DNA of 64,000 nt from Nelumbo lutea (Eukaryota > Streptophyta > Magnoliopsida > Proteales > Nelumbonaceae): assembly GCA_022828595.1 (NCBI GenBank), contig JAKGHH010000003.1, positions 59,943,759 to 60,007,758 of the forward strand. The letters run 5' to 3'. This document shows, one piece after another, positions 59,591 through 64,000 of the stretch. The stretch's first letter is position 1; each line of letters opens with the position of its first letter. The notes under the pieces were generated by a model. It saw nothing but the letters and a program-made list of their open reading frames with translations. It searched no databases and was not told the origin of the DNA. Both the position numbers and the translations under genes were made by a program.

Positions 59591-61956
59591 TATAAAAAGC
59601 TCTGCCTATCCAAAAATGTCATCTTGGGGAGATGGAGTTTGGACAAGTGGAGGAAGGGGTGAGGGAGTGGTTGGAGAGAGGGTTTGAGGAGGAAGATATC
59701 TGGGATGCTGTGAAGAAGATGAAAGGCGATAATGCTCTGGGTCCAGGTGGTTTTAACCTTGGCTTTTACAAAACGTATCAAAAAAGGCTTGCTGGCTTTG
59801 TTTAAAGAATTCTGGGAGGATAAAATTCTTGATAGGTCAGTTAATGCAACTTTCAGTTCCCTCACTCCAAAGGTGGATGGGGCTGTGAGACTTAGAGATT
59901 TTAGGCTAATTAGTTTAATTTGCAGCCCGTACAAGATTCTAGCTAAGGTGCTGGTTGGAAGGTTAAAACTTGTGTTATACTTGGTGGTGAGCTAAACTCA
60001 AATGGCCTTTGTTCAAGGACAGCAAATTCTGGATGGGGTTCTGATAGCAAGTGAGTGTGTGGATTCAAAAATTAGAAGTGGGGGAGAAGGGGTTATCTGT
60101 AAAATTGATCTAGAAAAAGCATATGATCATGTTGAATGGGGTTTCCTGGAAGAAGTGATGAGGAGGATGGGTTTTGGGGAAAGATGGAGGAGCTGGATCT
60201 TTGCATGTATATCATCAGTGCCATTTTCCGTTTTGGTAAATGGGATCTCAACTGATTTTTTTGGCTCCTCTAGGGGATTAAGGCAAGGGGATCCTCCTTC
60301 CCCTTTGCTGTTTGTATTGGTGGCGGAAGTGTTGAGCAAGCTGATTGATAAAGGGAGGGAAGTGGGGCTGATTGCTGGGTTCCGGGCTGGAAGTGAAGAT
60401 TTGGTTCTCTCTCACCTGCAATATGCAGATGATACCTTAGTTTTCTTGGGTGTATCAGTTGAGCAGGCCTATTCTCTAAAAAGTATCCTCAAGTGTTTCC
60501 ATCTGCTGTTAGGTCTTAAGGTCAACCTAATTAAGAGCATAATGATAGGGGTGGGAGATATTCAGCAGTCGGTACTTGAAGATTGTGTTAGGGCCATAGG
60601 ATGTCTGATTGGGGAGTTTCCTTTTTCTTATCTTGGTCTTCCAATTGGGGCTAGAGCTGCTTCCGCTTCTACTTGTCAACCTGTGTTGGACATAATCGAT
60701 CAAAAGTTGGCACGCTGGAAGGGGAAATTTCTATCCTTTGCAGGAAAATTAACATTGGTAAGAAGTGTCCTTTTAAATCTGCTGGTTTACTATCTACTCT
60801 TACTAAAAGTTCCAGCTGCGGTGGTGGGAGAGATTGAAAGATTACAGAGAGATTTTTCTATGGAATGTTAGGGCTGAATGAAGTTTCACTTGGTTCAGTG
60901 GGAGGTGGTGTGCAGACCTAAAAAAGGTGGGGTCTAGAGGTGAAAAGGATAGGAAATTTCAACAAAGCTTTATTGGGAAAGTGGGTTTGGAGGTTTGGAA
61001 GAGAAAGAGGCCCTTTGGAGGAGAGTGGTGGCTTGTAAGTATGGGGCGATGAATTTCAGGTGGGATTCAAAGGAGGTGAGACACTCAATATGGAGTTAGT
61101 GTATGGAAAGGAATAATGAGTTTTAACTCTTTGATGATCCCTTTCTGTACATGGAAAGTGGGGAATGGGTCGAGCATAAGGTTTTGGGAAGATGACTGGT
61201 CCGGGGTTGGGAAATTCTGTGAAATATGCCCAAGACTATACAATTTGAGCAAGAAAGGAGTGCCTATTTCAGAGTGCTATGAAGTAGTTAATGGTGCAGT
61301 GATCTGGAACCCAAATCTCAGAAGACCCCTTGTTGATTAGGAAGTGGAGGAGTGCTTGGGGTTGTTGGCAAAACTTCAAGCCTTGGAGATCAATCCCTCA
61401 GTTGTAGATGCCAGATTATGGAAAGAGTGCAAGGATGGGAAGTTTACAGTCAAATCAATGTTTGGGGGAAACCTGTGCCACCAAGGGCTGAAGCATTTGC
61501 TTGGTTGGTTGTGAGAGGCTGCATTCTAACCCAGGACAACCTAAAACTCAGAGGTCTTCAGTTTCCAAGTAGGTATGTGCTGTGTTTTGCTGAAGAGGAA
61601 GATGTTTCTCACATATTACTTCACTGCAATTTCACATCTCCAGTTCGGTCCTATTTCTTCAAGTTCAATGTGGACAGGAGCTCTTTGGCAGATCCGGATG
61701 AAAATTTTCAGTTGCTGGCCAAGAATCAGTTGTGGTGTTAAAACTAAGATTTTGTGGACTTGTATTCCCTTTGCTGTTTTCAGGGAGATATGGAAAGAAA
61801 GAAACAAGAGAATATTTAAGGAGAAAAAAAAGTAGGGAAGAGGTGGTGGCTGCTATCAGTTCGACGGTTATTGGTTGGGTGTTGCTGCTTCCAGAGTTTC
61901 AAGGGCTGAGGAAAGAAGATTTTGGTGCTGATTTCTGGACTTCTTTGAACTCATAA

Positions 61957-62867
61957 AAGGATTGCTGATGTCTGTTTTGTTTATGTTGTTTTGCTTTGTT
62001 GTAGTGTTGTAATGGGTCAATTGTATTCTGGTGGTGGTGACGTCTTGTCACCTAGTTATATATATTGTACTGTTTTTTTAGCAATATTTTTATTTACCTA
62101 ATCAAATTGCATTTATAAATTTCTTTTTGTCGCTAAGGGCTTAAGGCTTTGTTTATGTCATCAAGTAAAAAATGTTACCAAAATAGATTTTGTAAAACCG
62201 GCCAAACAAAATAGACAAATGTGTATTGAGATTTGAGAATACATTAGAAGTAGTTAGCACTAGCAATTGGTACACTCAAGTATTGGGCATATTGTATCCA
62301 TATCGGTGCATCTGGATATACTTGGATGCACTGATACAATAGCTTTTAAAAACTTTAAAACTTTAAAATAGTCTCTGAAACCCTATAGTACCTATAAAAT
62401 TAGAAAAGCAAAAAAGAGGGTATCGATCATATCAATATGCACCGAACACTAACACTGGCTTTAGGGTATTGGGCATATCGATATTTTAATTCTTGGATAC
62501 AGTTGCATAGGATGGGCATAGGTCATTTACCTAATAAAACAAAAAAACAAAGAGAAGGTCATAAAAGTCCAATTTTGTTTTTCTCCTTTTGATATCATAT
62601 AAAATTACAAACAAGGTTTAAAATATCAGTATCACGTATTGTATTGGGAAGCTTGTCAAGGTGTCACCTAGGTGACTAGGTGCCCTTGGCTGGGCACCTT
62701 GCTCAAATGCCTTGACTTTTAGCAACTAGGCACCTGCCTAGGCGACAAAAACGACAAGGTGGGCGCCTTTTATAATATCATTTATATTGCTGTAACATAT
62801 TAATGTATGTCTTAATAGGTTTTATTATATGCTATATATATCAATTATACTTTGTTTTTGTTAAGAA
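61957..62867. other. LINE 3' tail and repeat-rich spacer
   Basis: 61957-62100 is probably the LINE 3' untranslated tail. 62270-62500 has TATTGGGCATAT-like words also seen near 35000. 62640-62770 is rich in GCCTAGGCGACAA words, related to the Mutator-like MITE at 36089-36664. No gene or PTAC3 exon was found. Confidence 0.5.
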
Positions 62868-64000
62868 TGTGCATTTGGCTTAGGGGTATTGTTATCTTTT
62901 TCTGTTATTTGTATTTTTGGTGCCCTTATAGGGACATAATTGTAATTTCTAACTTAGTATATAATGAAATGTTTTGGGTGTGAACAGTAACACACCCTTT
63001 TCTCTCTCATAACTTTTCTTCTTCTTCTTCTTCTTCTTCTTCTTCTTCTTCTTCTTCCTACACTCGACAACTTGTATCAGAGTGGGAAGAAATCTTGGAC
63101 TAGGTTTCTCTGTCAACTCCTGAAATCAAGAAGACCTATTGACGTCAGACCACCACTGAATGATGTCAGCAGTCTGTACAGGTACCGGCGACAACCCTTG
63201 AATATGATCTTCTCTGGTGTGCTTTGATTTTAGGGTTATTTTGGTATGGTTCTTTCTTTTCTTCATCTGATGTGTCTATGATTTTTCCCTGATTTTACAA
63301 TGAGAAATTACAGAAAAATACTGGTTTGATGTTTGGATTTTTTCCTCCTTGTCTGAATTCGATGCATGCTTGAAACTTGTTGCTTTTGGTTTATTTGGCA
63401 TCCCTAAAGGCATGGGAAGTGGTTTCACATTTTTTGTGACCTCTAATCTTTCTTCGGGAGGTATTTTTTCCTTCATATATTGCCGTTAGTTCAGTTTTGG
63501 TTCTCCCATTGGACTCCAACCAAGTGTTTTCCGTCTTTTGTGGGTCTTGTTTGTGTAGGTTGGTTTCTGGAGTGCTATAGAACTGTTAAAAGGCCTACCC
63601 AATTCAAATGGATGTGCCTAAGGAGTTACAAACTGTTGCCGGAATACTTCTGGATAATGTTGATGTCTCTAGTGGTATGATAACCATTGTAAAACTTGAT
63701 GGAACCAACTTCCTAGAGTGGGCTCAATCAGCCAAGCTTGCTATCGGAGGTAGGGGTAATCTAGGATTTATTACTGGTAGAGAGGGGAAGCCAAAAGCTG
63801 ATGACCCCAAACTTGTTAGATAGGAACAGGATAATTCCTTGGTTATGTCATGGATGGTGTGTTCAATGCAGCCACATATTGCCCACAATTACATGTTCCT
63901 CTTCACTGCCAAGGATATTTGGGATTGTGTTACAACCACATACTCTCAGGCAAAAATACAGCTCGAGTCTACCAACTCCGAAGAGAAGCTTGCAATATGC
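62868..64000 (+). mobile_element. Start of another copia element, cut by the window end
   Basis: A likely 5' LTR runs from TGTGCATTTGG (62868) to CTCGACA (63069). It has a TATATAA box (62959) and is followed by the primer-site-like ACTTGTATCAGAGTGGG. The gag starts at ATG 63608 (MDVPKELQTVAGILLDNVDV), with KLDGTNFLEWAQSAKLAIGG resembling the gag of the copia element at 54650. A TAG at 63821 interrupts it. The left LTR border is inferred from TG...CA ends only. The rest lies outside the window. Confidence 0.7.
63017..63057 (+). repeat. (TTC)n microsatellite in the copia LTR
   Basis: About 13 TTC/CTT units near the LTR 3' end. Confidence 0.95.

Larger units (their letters stand above)
53090..61956 (+). 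mobile_element. L1-type LINE split by a copia element
   Basis: The left part (53090-53583) starts at the end of the endonuclease (TRFLFNQEWEIMFEG, then ISDHKPILLREF) and the RT linker. After the copia element (53584-59284) it continues with the RT: fingers (LGPGGFNLGFYK), QGQQILDGVLIASE, CKIDLEKAYDHVEWGFLEEV, SRGLRQGDPPSPLLFVLVAE and the catalytic YADDTLVFL (60421-60447). Then come the tail and zf-RVT (61352-61741, with VNVWGKPVPPRAEAFAW-like words) and the C-terminal end near 61956. It is 5' truncated, with stops and frameshifts. A 156-bp tandem duplication lies at 59285-59590. Confidence 0.85.

Overview
This is nuclear DNA from a flowering plant. It holds two intron-rich housekeeping genes of organelle function on the + strand, with dense, nested retrotransposons and DNA transposons between and inside them. 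Nothing in it is bacterial or viral in organisation. I cannot name the species. The lineage of the repeats (Ty1/copia, Ty3/gypsy with an antisense gene, L1-type LINEs, hAT and Mutator/Tourist-like MITEs) fits a TE-rich angiosperm, probably a dicot or basal lineage.

Layout. 1-5230: AT-rich flank with relics of a hAT transposon and one decayed exon. 5230-10875: a complete mitochondrial chaperonin CPN60/HSP60 gene of 17 coding exons (575 residues after splicing). Its promoter has eight site II (TGGGCC) elements, a telo-box and a heat-shock-like element. 11331-15031: a decayed copia element on the minus strand. 15032-30895: two Ty3/gypsy copies fused head to tail, with one 5' LTR, one 3' LTR and no LTR at the fusion. 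Each copy carries a gene on the opposite strand with two introns at conserved positions. The second copy also has a minus-strand TATA box for that gene. 31540-43051: the first five exons of PTAC3 (PAP1), a PPR/SAP protein of the plastid transcription complex, with introns carrying LINEs and MITEs.

43052-64000: no further PTAC3 exon is visible, so either intron 5 exceeds 20.9 kb or the gene is cut short here. The stretch is a nested TE pile. An L1-type LINE with an inverted segment is split by a hAT element (8-bp target duplication). The hAT is itself split by a 5'-truncated LINE (10-bp duplication). A further LINE is split by a copia element with both LTRs (5-bp duplication), and the start of another copia element runs off the right edge.

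Both host genes read the same way, about 20.7 kb apart, and both products work in organelles (protein folding in mitochondria, transcription in chloroplasts). I see no sign that they are functionally linked beyond that. The most unusual object is the spliced antisense gene inside the gypsy elements, with the very long transposon-filled PTAC3 intron second. I found no clearly unprecedented system; antisense genes of this kind are known from some Tat-type gypsy elements.
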